From Echinicola jeungdonensis (GTDB lineage Bacteria; Bacteroidota; Bacteroidia; Cytophagales; Cyclobacteriaceae), in contig NZ_JAUFQT010000001.1 of assembly GCF_030409905.1 (NCBI RefSeq), positions 1,944,001 through 2,008,000 of the forward strand: a DNA stretch of 64,000 bases, read 5' to 3'. This document shows positions 25,841 to 37,100 of the stretch, piece after piece (within the stretch, counting starts at the first letter, position 1; every line of letters begins with the position of its first letter). A program made the position numbers and the translations under genes. Below the pieces are notes generated by a model, which had not been told where the DNA came from, ran no database searches, and saw only the letters and a program-made list of their open reading frames with translations.

Positions 25841-26399
25841 GAGACTTTTTAGAAAGTCATTACCAAAAATGAAATTTTTTCTTTATTAAATACTTCTTTA
25901 ATCCATCCATTTTTTGGAAAAGTATTAGGACAACTCTCCCAAAATCCATTTATCATTAATCCAAGTCAGCGGGCCCAATTTGAAAGCCGCTTGAGGAATT
26001 AAAAATAACACCATATTCACCCCTTGAAAGATGGCATATTAAGATTGTTTTTTAATTGAAAGCTATTCATTGATACTTCTATTTGACCAGTTCAATCCTA
26101 CAGGAAGAAAGAATCAATTTTGAAGAAATAGTTTGGAAATTTTATCCAGTTATAAATCCCCCATGCCTTAAAAAAGGGTAGTTCATATTCAAAAAATGCC
26201 CAAAAAGGAAAAAAAGATTAAAATTGAGCCTGGAAAATCATCTTTTTTGTATTAAGATCTATTAAAAATTTTACCGATTTATTGCAAGGTTTGTAAATAT
26301 CGATGGAGATAGTTGAAAAACTATTGAAGTTTCAATTTTTATGAAAAATGGTGATTAGAAATCAGATAATTGGCCCCCTTCTAATTAAAGAACCTGAAA
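25841..26399. other. 559-base AT-rich gap between sigma factor and FecR genes
   Basis: No coding frame of note on either strand. A weak hairpin GACTTT-TTAG-AAAGTC (25843-25858) lies just after the sigma stop. The remainder is AT-rich with many T- and A-runs. In FecI/FecR pairs the genes are often adjacent, so this space may hold a sigma-dependent promoter for FecR/SusCD or debris of a lost gene. I see no clear remnant. Confidence 0.5.
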
Positions 26400-27479
26400 T
26401 TGAATAATCATTTCAATCATATCGAAGATTTCTTGGAGGATGCTTCCTTTAGACAATGGGTGTTCCGTAAGGAAACATTTCAGGACCAGCAATGGGAAGC
26501 TTGGTGTGAAAACCATCCGGAAAAAATGGATATGGTAGAGGCTGCCAAGTCCCTATTGTTGGCGATGGGTGAGCAGGAGCAGGAATGGGAGCCGGAAAGC
26601 CAAAATAAGGTTTTTGCAGCCATCAATAATATCATTGATGCCGAGGAAGAAAAACCTGTTGAATCCCATCTGAGAGAAAGGCTAAAGCCTAGGCGGGAAT
26701 ACACCGGATTAAAAATTATGGTGATCCTGGTGGTAGCAGTAGTGGGTTTGGTTGGAATTAATCTTACCGGGATTTTTGAGGAGACCATGAGGGAAGAGGA
26801 AAAAATGAGCTGGATTGTAAGAACCGCTCTTCCCGGCGAAAAGAAAAAAGTGCATTTGCCCGATGGCAGTGATGTGATTTTGAATGCCGCTAGTGAAATC
26901 CGATACCAGGAGGGTTTTGGTCAAAATAACCGGGAGATCATCCTGAAAGGAGAATCCTACTTTAAAGTAGCCAAAGACAGTTTGCTTCCTTTTAGAGTTC
27001 ATGGAGGCAACCTAACCACAGAAGCTTTAGGGACAGCATTTAATGTAAGTGCCTATGACGGGGAAACCAGTAAAGTGCAATTGGTGGAAGGAAAAGTAAA
27101 AGTGGATCAGGAAAACCAAAAAGCAAGGGCTCAGGAGAGCATGATCCTTAATCCAGGTGAAGCTGTTTTACTTTCCGAAAAAGGATTTGAAAAAGACCAT
27201 TTTGATACAAATACTGTACTACTCTGGACCAAGGGGACCATTTACTTTGAAGACACACCATTTCCTGAGGTGGTCAAGACTTTAGAGAGGTGGTATGGAG
27301 TAAAAATCAAAACTGAGGGACAATTTGGAAAGAATGCCAAAGTGTCCGGGGAGTTTCATAGAGATAATTTGGAAAATGTACTACTGAGTATTGCTTATGC
27401 TTTCCAGTTTGATTTTTCCATAGAAAATAAAAACGTAACCATACAATTTAAAAAATCATCAACCCAAATGAAAACATAA
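26400..27479 (+). CDS. FecR-family anti-sigma factor
   Basis: 359 residues starting at a TTG (26400). An in-frame stop at 26382 and no intervening ATG leave this as the start, and the MNN N-terminus agrees with the decayed homologue at 33529. A cytoplasmic N-terminal domain (1-100), one membrane helix (about 105-122; IMVILVVAVVGLVGINL) and a periplasmic FecR domain (about 135-250) follow. The latter has KKVHLPDGSDVILNAASEIRYQEGF, REIILKGESYFKVAKD and TEALGTAFNVSAYDG. The C-terminal domain (GTIYFEDTPFPEVVKTLERWYGVKI) is the DUF4974-type part that contacts the receptor's STN domain. It would hold the 25268 sigma factor and release it on receptor signalling. Confidence 0.93.
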   Translation: MNNHFNHIEDFLEDASFRQWVFRKETFQDQQWEAWCENHPEKMDMVEAAKSLLLAMGEQEQEWEPESQNKVFAAINNIIDAEEEKPVESHLRERLKPRREYTGLKIMVILVVAVVGLVGINLTGIFEETMREEEKMSWIVRTALPGEKKKVHLPDGSDVILNAASEIRYQEGFGQNNREIILKGESYFKVAKDSLLPFRVHGGNLTTEALGTAFNVSAYDGETSKVQLVEGKVKVDQENQKARAQESMILNPGEAVLLSEKGFEKDHFDTNTVLLWTKGTIYFEDTPFPEVVKTLERWYGVKIKTEGQFGKNAKVSGEFHRDNLENVLLSIAYAFQFDFSIENKNVTIQFKKSSTQMKT

Positions 27480-27610
27480 ATAGACATGGAGTATGGGTGA
27501 CTGAATAACCTTCGGTCGCCGCAAAACTTTATTTATTCAATTGAGCATAAACCTTGGGTGATAAAAGCCGGGTTTTAGCAATTAACAATTCACCAAAACA
27601 ACAAATGATT

Positions 27611-30600
27611 ATGAAGAAATTATTACACAGCCTAAAATTTAAGGGGAAAATCTTTCTCTGCGGCTTTGTATTACAGCTTTTCTGCTTGAATTTGCTGTAT
27701 GCTGCAGGAGCAAGCACCCAAGGGCCAAAGGATTTGGAAGAAATCCAAGTGTCTTTAGACTTAAATAATGTCTCTTTGGAGGAAGTATTTTCCGCTTTGC
27801 ATAAAGCGACTGAGTTTTCTTTTGTCTTTGACAAAAAAATGTTGGCCCGTCAGGCCACCGCAAATGTAAAAGTAAATAACGGATCTTTGGAGGAAGTTTT
27901 GAGCCAGTTGGCAACTTCCCACGGATTGGCTTTCAAACAGGTTAATGACCGAATCAGTGTAAGGAAAGCTGAAAATAAGGTTGATGCTGTTGCAGCACCT
28001 GTGCAGGCACAGGTAACCATCACTGGTACTGTAGTGGATGAAGAGGGTGAGCCTCTTCCAGGTGCTACTGTAACAGTGGTAGGTACCAACAAAGGTACAG
28101 TAACTGACATTGATGGTAATTATAGTATTAATGTTGAGGAGGGTGCCACCTTGCAATTCTCTTTTATTGGTTTCGAAAAGAAACAAGTGGTTGTTGAAAA
28201 TCAAACTGAAATCAACATAACCCTGAAAATGGATGAGAACGCTATGGATGAGGTTGTTGTAGTAGGCTATGGGGAACAAAAAAGAGAACATTTAACCGGT
28301 GCGGTAGAAACCGTAAACATGGAGGAGCTTGAGGACCTACCTGTAGGTGATTTAGCTACTGCATTACGCGGAAAACTACCAGGTGTTAATATTTCAGGTG
28401 GTTCTACCCGTCCTGGTAGAAAACCAACATTAACGATTAGAAATCCTATATCCTTGTCAAAAGACGGCGGTAATAATCAGCCTTTGTATATTATCGATGG
28501 GGTTCTTCAGATTGATGATCATGGGCGAAATGATAATACTTTATTCAACCAACTTGACCCTTCAGAAATCGAAAGCCTTAGTATTTTGAAAGATGCGGCG
28601 GCTGCAGTTTATGGTTCAAGAGGTGCTAACGGTGCCGTGGTTATTAAAACAAAACGTGGAAAAGCAGGCCCTCCTAAGTTTAGTTATAATGGATCTTATG
28701 GTATTACTGATGAACAGAAGCGCACAGAAATGCTTAGTGCTGCTGAGTATGGACGGTTTATGAATGAACTTAACGGCCCATACGGTAACCCAAATGTTAG
28801 CAGGGATGATAGTAATAGCGATAATTATTTCTTCTCCGATGATGAGATTGCACATTTTGAAGACAATAGTTATGACTGGCTTGATCGCGCATGGTCTTCA
28901 GCTTCTACGCAAAGACACTCAATTAATGCAAGTGGTGGGGCAGAAGGTGCAACCTATTTTGCAGGCGTTTCTTACTACCAACAAACAGGAAACTTAGCTG
29001 AGGTTGATTATGACAAATGGACCTTCCGTGCCGGATCAAATCTTGATATAGCAAGAGGTTTAAAAGCGAATTTGCAGGTGTCTGGTAATTTCTCAAATCG
29101 TTCTTCTACTTTTAATAAAGTAAGTGGTGAAAATGAAGAAGATGATTATAATAACTTGCTTCGTGCACCTCGCTATGTACCTCCTTATATTAACGGATTG
29201 CCTGTAAATATCCCGAGGGGTGGTATTGGTGGAAATGGATACCATTATTTCGCCATCCAAAACCTTGATAACTTTAAAGTAAATCAGGATCAGACTTTAA
29301 CCTTCAATATGAATGTTGCCTATGAGGTTCCGTTTATTGATGGATTGGCCTTTAGAGCAACTTATGGTAGAAACATGGGAAGCGGGAAATACCACCAGTT
29401 GGGTACAAAGTATGAGCTTTATAATTTTGAAAGAAGCGGAGAAAATGGACATATATATCTGCCAGATGCAGAGGTAGTTGGAGATCCTGTTGTGGTTGAA
29501 AATGGGGACCGTATCTTCTATAGAAATTCAGATAGCTTTTCAGAACAATACAACTTTGTTGGAACTTACAACAAAACATTTGGGAAGCATACCATTGGTG
29601 CCCTGGCTACGATAGAGCGTGGTGAATCTGAGGGCTCTCAGCAACAGGTTCGACGTGAAGACGTGGCGCCAAATTCAAATGGTGAATTTAACTCAGCATT
29701 TGGTCCGCAAGAAGGATATACATGGAGATATGAGTCAGGTGCACTTTCCTACGTAGGGCGAGTAAACTACCGATATGATGATAAGTATTTATTGGAAGTT
29801 TTATATCGGTCAGATGCATCTACAAAATTTGCTCCTGAAAATTACTGGGGTCACTTCTACTCAATTTCTGGGGGATGGATAATCTCTGAAGAAGATTTCT
29901 TCGAATCGGATGTGCTTGACTTCTTGAAGATCAGGTTATCTCACGGTAAATTAGGGAAAGACGATACCAAAATGTGGGCATGGAGACAACGTTACACCTA
30001 TCAAATAGCTAAAGGCGCTGCATTTGGTGGCGATGCCCCAAGGACAGATGGGTTTAAGATGGAGCTTTCCCCAAATAGAGATGCGGTCTGGAGTGATGAC
30101 TATAAAAACAACCTCGGTATTGATATGCAGTTCTTAGATGGGAGGTTAAATATTACAGCTGATGCCTTCTACAATAAAGGACGAAACATGTTAATTGAAC
30201 GAACAGGAGCTGTACCATTCTCCATTGGAGGTACTGTTGCTGCAGAGAACTATGGCGAAGTGAATTTTTGGGGAGGTGAATTTGCAGTAGGATGGAAAGA
30301 TAATATAGGTGAAGACTTTAGCTATGGTATTGATGTGAACAGTGGTTGGAGTACCAATAAAGTCCTTGTAGGGAATTTTGATGAGAATTCTGTTTTGCCT
30401 TGGTATGCTGGTCAGGGAGAGCCATCAGCCGTTGGAACCTGGGGTTATGATTACCTTGGCATGTTCAAAGACCAGGCAGAAATTGATGCCTATGTGAGTG
30501 AGTATAACATTCAACAGGTATTTGGTACACCCGCAAATCAACTAAAACCAGGAATGCTTTATTACCGCGATGTTCGAGGAAATCATTTGGGTGATGGCGA

Positions 30601-31135
30601 GTTTGCTGAACCAGATGGTATTATCAATGACAATGACCGGGTAGAACTTCAGAGACCAAATTCTAGTTATGGTCTTGGGTCAACCATAAGATTAAAATAC
30701 AAGCAGCTAAGCCTTCATGCAACTCTTGGAATATCTTGGGGTGGGTATCATGACATTGATGCCAGGAACATCAGGATTAGATCAGAGATCGACCGAAGTT
30801 TCCAAAGTGTACCAAAAATCTGGAATAATATCTATAATCCAGATACAAACCCAAATGGTACCATGCCAAATCCATACTTTAGAAATATAAATAATAGACC
30901 GTCTGATTTTTGGAGGGTGAGTAGTTTTCGGTTTACCATGCCTAACTTAAACCTGGGCTATTCATTGCCGAAAGAAACTGTTCAAAAATTGAACCTGTCG
31001 GCTTTAAGTGTTAGGCTTACTGCAATTAATCCAGTTAACTTTGTTAATCCATATTCCTACAAGAATGCAAATAGTTCATGGGATGGATATCCAGTGTTAA
31101 GTACCTATTCTTTAGGCCTAAACATCAGACCGTAA
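27611..31135 (+). CDS. SusC-family TonB-dependent receptor with STN signalling domain
   Basis: 1174 residues from the ATG at 27611, chosen because MKK plus hydrophobic segment matches the paralogue at 34122; upstream ATGs at 27605 and 27554 are also in frame. Domains: signal peptide (1-33); STN (about 42-115; VSLDLNNVSLEEVFSALHKATEFSFVFDKKM ... SLEEVLSQLATSHGLAFKQVND); carboxypeptidase-D-like regulatory beta-sandwich (about 130-210; TGTVVDEEGEPLPGATVTVVGTNKGTVTDIDGNY); VVVVGYGEQKR TonB region; plug (about 225-345); then the beta-barrel to the final LGLNIRP. The STN domain talks to FecR (26400), so this receptor both imports glycan and reports it. SusD follows 9 bases later. Confidence 0.95.
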   Translation: MKKLLHSLKFKGKIFLCGFVLQLFCLNLLYAAGASTQGPKDLEEIQVSLDLNNVSLEEVFSALHKATEFSFVFDKKMLARQATANVKVNNGSLEEVLSQLATSHGLAFKQVNDRISVRKAENKVDAVAAPVQAQVTITGTVVDEEGEPLPGATVTVVGTNKGTVTDIDGNYSINVEEGATLQFSFIGFEKKQVVVENQTEINITLKMDENAMDEVVVVGYGEQKREHLTGAVETVNMEELEDLPVGDLATALRGKLPGVNISGGSTRPGRKPTLTIRNPISLSKDGGNNQPLYIIDGVLQIDDHGRNDNTLFNQLDPSEIESLSILKDAAAAVYGSRGANGAVVIKTKRGKAGPPKFSYNGSYGITDEQKRTEMLSAAEYGRFMNELNGPYGNPNVSRDDSNSDNYFFSDDEIAHFEDNSYDWLDRAWSSASTQRHSINASGGAEGATYFAGVSYYQQTGNLAEVDYDKWTFRAGSNLDIARGLKANLQVSGNFSNRSSTFNKVSGENEEDDYNNLLRAPRYVPPYINGLPVNIPRGGIGGNGYHYFAIQNLDNFKVNQDQTLTFNMNVAYEVPFIDGLAFRATYGRNMGSGKYHQLGTKYELYNFERSGENGHIYLPDAEVVGDPVVVENGDRIFYRNSDSFSEQYNFVGTYNKTFGKHTIGALATIERGESEGSQQQVRREDVAPNSNGEFNSAFGPQEGYTWRYESGALSYVGRVNYRYDDKYLLEVLYRSDASTKFAPENYWGHFYSISGGWIISEEDFFESDVLDFLKIRLSHGKLGKDDTKMWAWRQRYTYQIAKGAAFGGDAPRTDGFKMELSPNRDAVWSDDYKNNLGIDMQFLDGRLNITADAFYNKGRNMLIERTGAVPFSIGGTVAAENYGEVNFWGGEFAVGWKDNIGEDFSYGIDVNSGWSTNKVLVGNFDENSVLPWYAGQGEPSAVGTWGYDYLGMFKDQAEIDAYVSEYNIQQVFGTPANQLKPGMLYYRDVRGNHLGDGEFAEPDGIINDNDRVELQRPNSSYGLGSTIRLKYKQLSLHATLGISWGGYHDIDARNIRIRSEIDRSFQSVPKIWNNIYNPDTNPNGTMPNPYFRNINNRPSDFWRVSSFRFTMPNLNLGYSLPKETVQKLNLSALSVRLTAINPVNFVNPYSYKNANSSWDGYPVLSTYSLGLNIRP

Positions 31136-31144
31136 CTTAAAATA

Positions 31145-33118
31145 ATGAATACAATGAAGACTATTAATATAAAAAATATAAGCAAATTATATTTACTGGC
31201 ATTTGTGTTCCTGATGGCATCTTGTAATGATGATTTTCTCGAGGAAAAACAAGATTGGACAGGGGTAAACGAGCAGGTGTTTCAGGATGAATTAAGGGCC
31301 TCAGCCTATGTGGACTATGTTTATGGTTTGTTTTTGCCCAGCGATGGGAATGTGCCGCAATGGTATTATAACTCCCATAACGATGACCTAATGCAAACCA
31401 GTGATGAGGCATATGGTGAAACAAGATGGAATCAGGAATGGGCAACCATTTCACCAAGTGAATACCATTGTTGGGATTATATTGGTAGAAAGATGACTAC
31501 CAAGATAGAAAACACACCGTATACCAGAATTCGCCAAATTAATTTATTCATCAATAGCGTAGATGAATATGACGGAATTGATGAGCCAATGAAAAGTTAC
31601 TTGAAAGGACAGATGTATTTTTGGCGTGCTTATCAGTATTACGATCTGGCCACCTGGTATGGTGGAGTTCCAATCGAATTAGAAGCAAAAAATCCAATTG
31701 TGGACCCTTCTGGTGGTACGCCAAGAGCCTCTGCAGAAGAAACTCTCGGACAAGTAATGGCAGATTTAGATAGCGCCATAAATTTATTGCCTGGCAGATG
31801 GGCTGATGCAGCTGATTGGGGTAGAGTGACCAGTGGTACGGCTGCAGCTTTAAAAGGAAGGGCCGCCTTGTTATGGGCAAGCCCCCAGTTTAACAGAAAT
31901 GATGAAGAAGCCCGTTGGGAGGCAGCTTATGAAGTAAATAAAGAAGCTATAGAGATCCTGGAGGCCAATGGATTTGGATTGTATCAGGGAGATTGGGCTG
32001 ATATTTGGAGTGAGGAAGTTGGTAATCCAGAGGCTGTTTGGGTTTGGAGCTATAATACTATCACAAATGATCGACAAATGAACAGTGGTTGGGCAACTGT
32101 TACTCGACCAGGTGATCAGGGAACATTTTATCAATTAAAACCAACCAAACAAACCGTTGATGCCTTCCCGATGAAAGATGGACGTCAAATTGGCGAATCT
32201 GAAAATTATAACTACGATTTACAAACGTTTTATAAAAACAGGGATCCACGCTTTTATGCAACCTTTGTATTCCCTGGCGATAAATTTCCATATGGAGATG
32301 ATCCTGACTACCGCTCCTGGAACTATACCTGGTCTAGTGAGGAAGGATTAGAAACGCCAAATGAGGATACTGGTAGAGCTGCTAGTCGAAGTGGTTTTTA
32401 TGTGAAGAAAATGACAAATCCTAATGCATCAGATGATGACTTCTTTACAAATTCCGGAAATGATTATATCGAAATACGTTTTGCAGAAGTAGTCCTAAAT
32501 CTGGCAGAATCTGCGATTGGTTCTGGAAGATTGGATGAAGGTAAACAAGGCATTATGGAAATTCGTGAACGTGCCGGAATCGAGAACCTGGATGGCAGTT
32601 ATGGATTAGCTAATGTAAATTCAAGAGATGAATTATTTGGAGCTGTTGTAAGAGAAAGACAAGTAGAGTTGGCTTACGAGCGTCAAAAAAGATACCACAC
32701 CTTGAAACGTTGGATGTTGTTCAATGATGACTTCAATACTTGTACTAGACTGGGAATTGAGCCTCTTGATGGATCAAGAAGAACTGGTTTCTACTTTATT
32801 GCCCAAAATGAAAGTGGCGAAGATTATGTAGGAAGTGAGGATCCATTTGAAGGAAGTGATGCTCCGGTAGTGAGCAGAGAACCAGAAGAATTCCCAGAAG
32901 GAATTGAAAACCAAGATCAATATACTGAGTGGTGGAGAGATAATTATTTCCGTGTTCAGGAAAGAGATAACCTCGACCCAACAGATAATAACTGGACATT
33001 TACCTGGTATAACGAATTTTATTTCCTTGGAATTTATCAGGATCTAATCGATACAAACCCCTACCTACAACAATACCAAACTAAAGGTTGGGGAGGAGAT
33101 TTTGATCCGCTTCAATAG
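31145..33118 (+). CDS. SusD-family lipoprotein, partner of the STN-SusC
   Basis: 657 residues, longer than the first SusD (540). Lipobox LMASC, then NDDFLEEKQDWTGVNEQVFQD. TPR-like helices include KSYLKGQMYFWRAYQYYDLATWYGGVP, and the C-terminal part carries EIRFAEVVLNLAESAIGSG and VRERQVELAYERQKRYHTLKRW. It ends with FTWYNEFYFLGIYQDLID. It is clearly paralogous to the protein at 37396, so the SusCD unit was duplicated. It binds glycan on the cell surface and closes the SusC at 27611. A strong terminator follows the stop. Confidence 0.95.
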   Translation: MNTMKTINIKNISKLYLLAFVFLMASCNDDFLEEKQDWTGVNEQVFQDELRASAYVDYVYGLFLPSDGNVPQWYYNSHNDDLMQTSDEAYGETRWNQEWATISPSEYHCWDYIGRKMTTKIENTPYTRIRQINLFINSVDEYDGIDEPMKSYLKGQMYFWRAYQYYDLATWYGGVPIELEAKNPIVDPSGGTPRASAEETLGQVMADLDSAINLLPGRWADAADWGRVTSGTAAALKGRAALLWASPQFNRNDEEARWEAAYEVNKEAIEILEANGFGLYQGDWADIWSEEVGNPEAVWVWSYNTITNDRQMNSGWATVTRPGDQGTFYQLKPTKQTVDAFPMKDGRQIGESENYNYDLQTFYKNRDPRFYATFVFPGDKFPYGDDPDYRSWNYTWSSEEGLETPNEDTGRAASRSGFYVKKMTNPNASDDDFFTNSGNDYIEIRFAEVVLNLAESAIGSGRLDEGKQGIMEIRERAGIENLDGSYGLANVNSRDELFGAVVRERQVELAYERQKRYHTLKRWMLFNDDFNTCTRLGIEPLDGSRRTGFYFIAQNESGEDYVGSEDPFEGSDAPVVSREPEEFPEGIENQDQYTEWWRDNYFRVQERDNLDPTDNNWTFTWYNEFYFLGIYQDLIDTNPYLQQYQTKGWGGDFDPLQ

Positions 33119-33140
33119 CAATTATTGATTATGCCAATTA

Positions 33141-33182
33141 AAGGAACTTATCTCATTTAGAGGTAAGTTCCTTTTTTTTTTT
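33141..33182 (+). terminator. Strong intrinsic terminator after the first paralogous SusCD
   Basis: A 10-bp perfect stem (33141-33150 AAGGAACTTA with 33164-33173) is followed by a run of about ten T. It lies 23 bases after the SusD stop. Confidence 0.88.
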
Positions 33183-33318
33183 CGGAAATTTGAGTTTTAT
33201 AAATATTTTTATGATGAAAGAGTAGATTTATTGTTTCAAAATTTTCTTTAGGTAGTTGTTTTTTAATAAGCTGAATATGGCTTTTCAGGAATAAAATAAA
33301 TCTCGGATTATTTAATTT

Positions 33319-33354
33319 AAAACAGTCCTTTTATCAAAAGGACTGTTTTTTTTT
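33319..33354 (+). terminator. Second, tandem intrinsic terminator
   Basis: A 14-bp perfect stem (33319-33332 with 33336-33349, core AACAGTCCTTTT) with a 3-base loop runs into a T-tract to 33354. With the terminator at 33141 it makes a double stop between the two SusCD units, so the second unit should have its own promoter in 33355-34121. Confidence 0.9.
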
Positions 33355-33528
33355 ATTTTTAATGTCCACTCGGTGATATGTTTTTTGTGTAAAAAACAAC
33401 TTGTTTTTTTGATAAAAACGCAATAAATAAAGCGAATTGGTAAATTAAATGGAAATTTAAATTTTTTTTATCATTTGCATGATTAGATTCCAAATGATTT
33501 TTTCCCTTATATAAAATCTAAAAATAAA

Positions 33529-33975
33529 ATGAACAATGAGCTTTATTCCTTAAAAGAACATTTGGATGATTCTTGGTTTATAAAATGGTATTTGGAATGG
33601 TGTGATTTCCAGAATCCTTTTCGGGAAAAATGGGCCAAAAATCATCTGGATAGTACCAGGATACCCGGTCAGGTGACGAAAATATTGACTGCCATGGAAG
33701 AGGATACTGTTGATTGGGAACAGGAAAACCTAGACCGGGTATGGCAGGAAATTCAAAATCGGATGGACCTGAGGATGGAGACTGAGACCTCAAATCTAAG
33801 GAGGGTTAGTACAGCATTTCCTGCAAAGGATCCATTAAAATAATTAGGACTATAAATTTTGCTAGGCCTTGCAGTGGCAATTATTGGAGCTTTGGCTTCA
33901 TTTGATTTGGGCACATATCAACAAGATCACCTCAGCATCGATCATAAACAGGTGTTTATCCAATTTAAAAAATAG
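33529..33975 (+). pseudogene. Decayed FecR anti-sigma factor gene
   Basis: The first 104 codons encode a FecR-like cytoplasmic N-terminus (MNNELYSLKEHLDDSWFIKWYLEW), parallel to MNNHFNHIEDFLEDASFRQWVF of the intact FecR at 26400. The same frame then meets TAA at 33841 and again at 33853. Reading on in that frame gives a membrane helix (ILLGLAVAIIGALASF) and immediately DHLSIDHKQVFIQFKK before TAG at 33973. This end matches FSIENKNVTIQFKK, the extreme C-terminus of the intact protein. So the whole periplasmic FecR domain (about 220 residues) is deleted and two stops interrupt the rest. It could still make a short cytoplasmic fragment of 104 residues, but not a receptor-linked anti-sigma factor. 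Confidence 0.85.
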
Positions 33976-34121
33976 ATAAATATATGAGATAATAAGATGA
34001 AGAAAAACCGAGAGCAGCCATGAGGGAGTTTCATGCACTTTCATTTTTAAAAAATGGGCTCAAACCAAAAATTTGAAGATCCAATATTATCAAATGAAAA
34101 TTTACCAAAATAGCTAAGATT

Positions 34122-37100
34122 ATGAAAAAAATGCTTTACTGCCTTAAAACCACGGCTAAGATTTGCCTATTGGGGGCAGTTCTTCAATTGTTTATAAACC
34201 AAAGCCTCCAGGCAGGGATCTTGGAGAGAGGGGAAATGGAAATTCTCCTGGAAGCAGAACAGGTGACCATCACCGGTAGGATTATTGACGAAGAGGGCGA
34301 GCCACTTCCAGGCGCGACGGTATCTATTGTGGGCACCAATAAAGGAACTGTAACTGACCTGGATGGTACGTATAGCCTTGATGTTGAAGTAGGTGCTACT
34401 TTGCAATTCTCTTTTATAGGCTTTGAAAAGCAACAAGTGGTGGTAGGAAACCAAACTCAGATCAATATAACCTTGAAATTGGATGACAATTCTTTGGAAG
34501 AGGTAGTTGTAGTAGGTTATGGTGAGGTTAAAAAATCACACTTGACCGGTGCTGTTGAGACTTTGGATGCAACCGAAATTGAGGATCTGCCCACCGGTGA
34601 CCTCAGTACTGCATTAGCAGGAAGGGTGCTTGGTGTAGGAGTGAGTGGTGGTGCAACCCGTCCTGGTTCTCAGGCTTCCATTAGAATTAGGAACCCTGAA
34701 ACACTTTCCAAAGATGGTAATGGAACAGCGCCACTTTATGTGATTGATGGGGTGCTCCAAATTGCTGCTGATGGTAGTAATGATGCAACTAGGTTCAATA
34801 CCTTAGATCCTGCAGAAATAGAAAGTATTTCCTTTTTGAAAGACGCTTCTGCGGCTATTTATGGTTCCAGAGGAGCCAACGGTGCAATAATCGTAACCAC
34901 TAAAAGGGGTAAAGATGGCAAGCCAAAATTTAACTATAGCGGTTCTTATGGTGTAAATGATGAAGCCTATAGAACCAGGATGTTAAGTGCCTATGAGTTT
35001 GGAATGTATTACAATATCATGAACGGTCCATATGGTAAAGCGGCCACCGAGGGTGATGACGATCGGTTCTTCTCTCAAGATGAATTGGATTATTTTAAAA
35101 CAATCGATTATAACTGGCTGGAAGAGGCTTGGTCTACGGCTTCTACTCAAAGGCATAACCTAAATGTAAGTGGAGGATCACAAAAAGCCAGTTATTTTGC
35201 AAGTGCCTCTTACTTTACCCAGGATGGTAACCTAAGTACCTTGGATTATGACAGATGGAACTTCAGGGCTGGGGCGGACATAGAAGTGATGGATAATTTG
35301 AAGGCCGGTCTTCAGGTTGCGGGGTATTACGCTGACCGAACTAAGACTTTTAACAAAATCGGTGGTGAGAATGATGAGAATGATTATAGAAACTTATTAT
35401 TATCACCAAGATATATCCCTCCTTATGTAAATGGTTATCCAGTGGATTTGCCTAGTAACCGGGTAGGGGATTACCACTATTTTGAAATTCAAAAATTGAA
35501 TAACCTGGCTACTCAAACGGACCAGAATATGAGTGTGAACTTATATGCTGAATATGAAATGCCGTTTGTGGAAGGATTGAAGGCAAGACTTTCCTATGGT
35601 AGAAATATGGGGGCAGGAAGAGGAACTCAGGTAGGTACGAGGTATACCTTATATGAATTTGATAGACTTGGAGAAAATGAGCACATCTATGATGGTGCAG
35701 AGGTTTCAAAAAGCAGGGAATATAAAAATGGTGATAGGCTTTATTATTCTAACCAAAACTTCCTTTCGACACAGACGAACTTTACAATGAGCTATGCCAA
35801 TGATTTTGGATTACATAGTGTAAGTGGATTGTTTAGTATTGAACGCGCAGAAGCTGAGTCATCTCAGGAAGATGTATGGAAAGAAGAGCCAACCAGCTTT
35901 ACCAATGGTCAGTTCAGTACTGCATTTGGAGGGATTGATGGTAGAACCACAGGCTCTGAATCAGGTTCTTTGGGTTATGTTGGCCGTGTGAATTACAGCT
36001 ATGCTGATAAGTATTTGGCAGAAATCTTATTCCGTTCCGATGCTTCCACCAAGTTTGCTCCTGAAAATTATTGGGGTAAATTCTATTCAGGATCTCTAGG
36101 ATGGGTTATTTCAAAAGAAGAATTCTTTAATTCTACCTGGATTGATTTCTTGAAGTTCAGATATTCAGCAGGTTTGCTTGGCCGTGATGAGATCAAAGCA
36201 TGGGGTTGGAGACAACGTTATACCTTCCAAAATGGAAAAGGTGGCGTGTTTGGAGGTAACTCTGATGCATCTACAGGTATGAAGATGGAAAGATCTCCGA
36301 ACCGTAATGCTTCATGGAGTGATGAGTTCAAAAATAACTTTGGTATCGATGCAAGGTTTTTGGACAGCAGGTTGTCAGCTGTAGTTGAAGCTTACTATAA
36401 CAAGGAAACCAATAAATTGATGGAAAGGACCGGTAATGTTCCGGTAACTGTAGGTGGAAGCGTGGCTGCTGAAAACTTTGGGGAAATCAATTATTATGGT
36501 TTTGAACTTGGCTTAGGATGGAGCGATAATATCGGAGCTTTCAGATACGGTGCTGATCTACGATATGGGCGTTCAAATAATAAATTGATCGTGGGTAACT
36601 TTAACGAAACAGATGCCCTATATCCTTGGAGAGACCGTGCAGGTCAGCCTACTGATAATGGCACTTGGGGATATGATTATTTGGGGATGTTCAAGACCCA
36701 AGAAGATATCGATAGATATGTAGAGCAATACGAGATTACACAAGTGTTTGGTACTGTTTCAGATAACCTTATGCCTGGAATGCTTTATTACAGAGATATT
36801 AGAGGACCTCTTCAAGCTGATGGTACTTTCGCCGGGCCTGATGGAATCATTGATGAAAATGACCAAATTCAATTAGAAAAAGGTAATGCTGGTCATGGCA
36901 TAGGTTCTACCATTAAGCTTGGCTACAAAGGATTGAGCTTGAATGCAGTATTGACGGCTTCTTGGGGTGACTGGTATGAATATGATGCCAGAAAACCAAT
37001 GCACCAAAATATCAGCAGAACGTTCCAGAGCGTCCCATCATATTGGGGAAATATTTATGATCCGGTTTTAAATCCTAACGGCGTATTCCCGAATCCAGCT

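Noticed and set aside
33529..33843. Independent small gene of 104 residues
   Set aside because: The downstream in-frame sequence continues as a membrane helix and FecR C-terminus after two stops, so it is better read as part of a FecR pseudogene.
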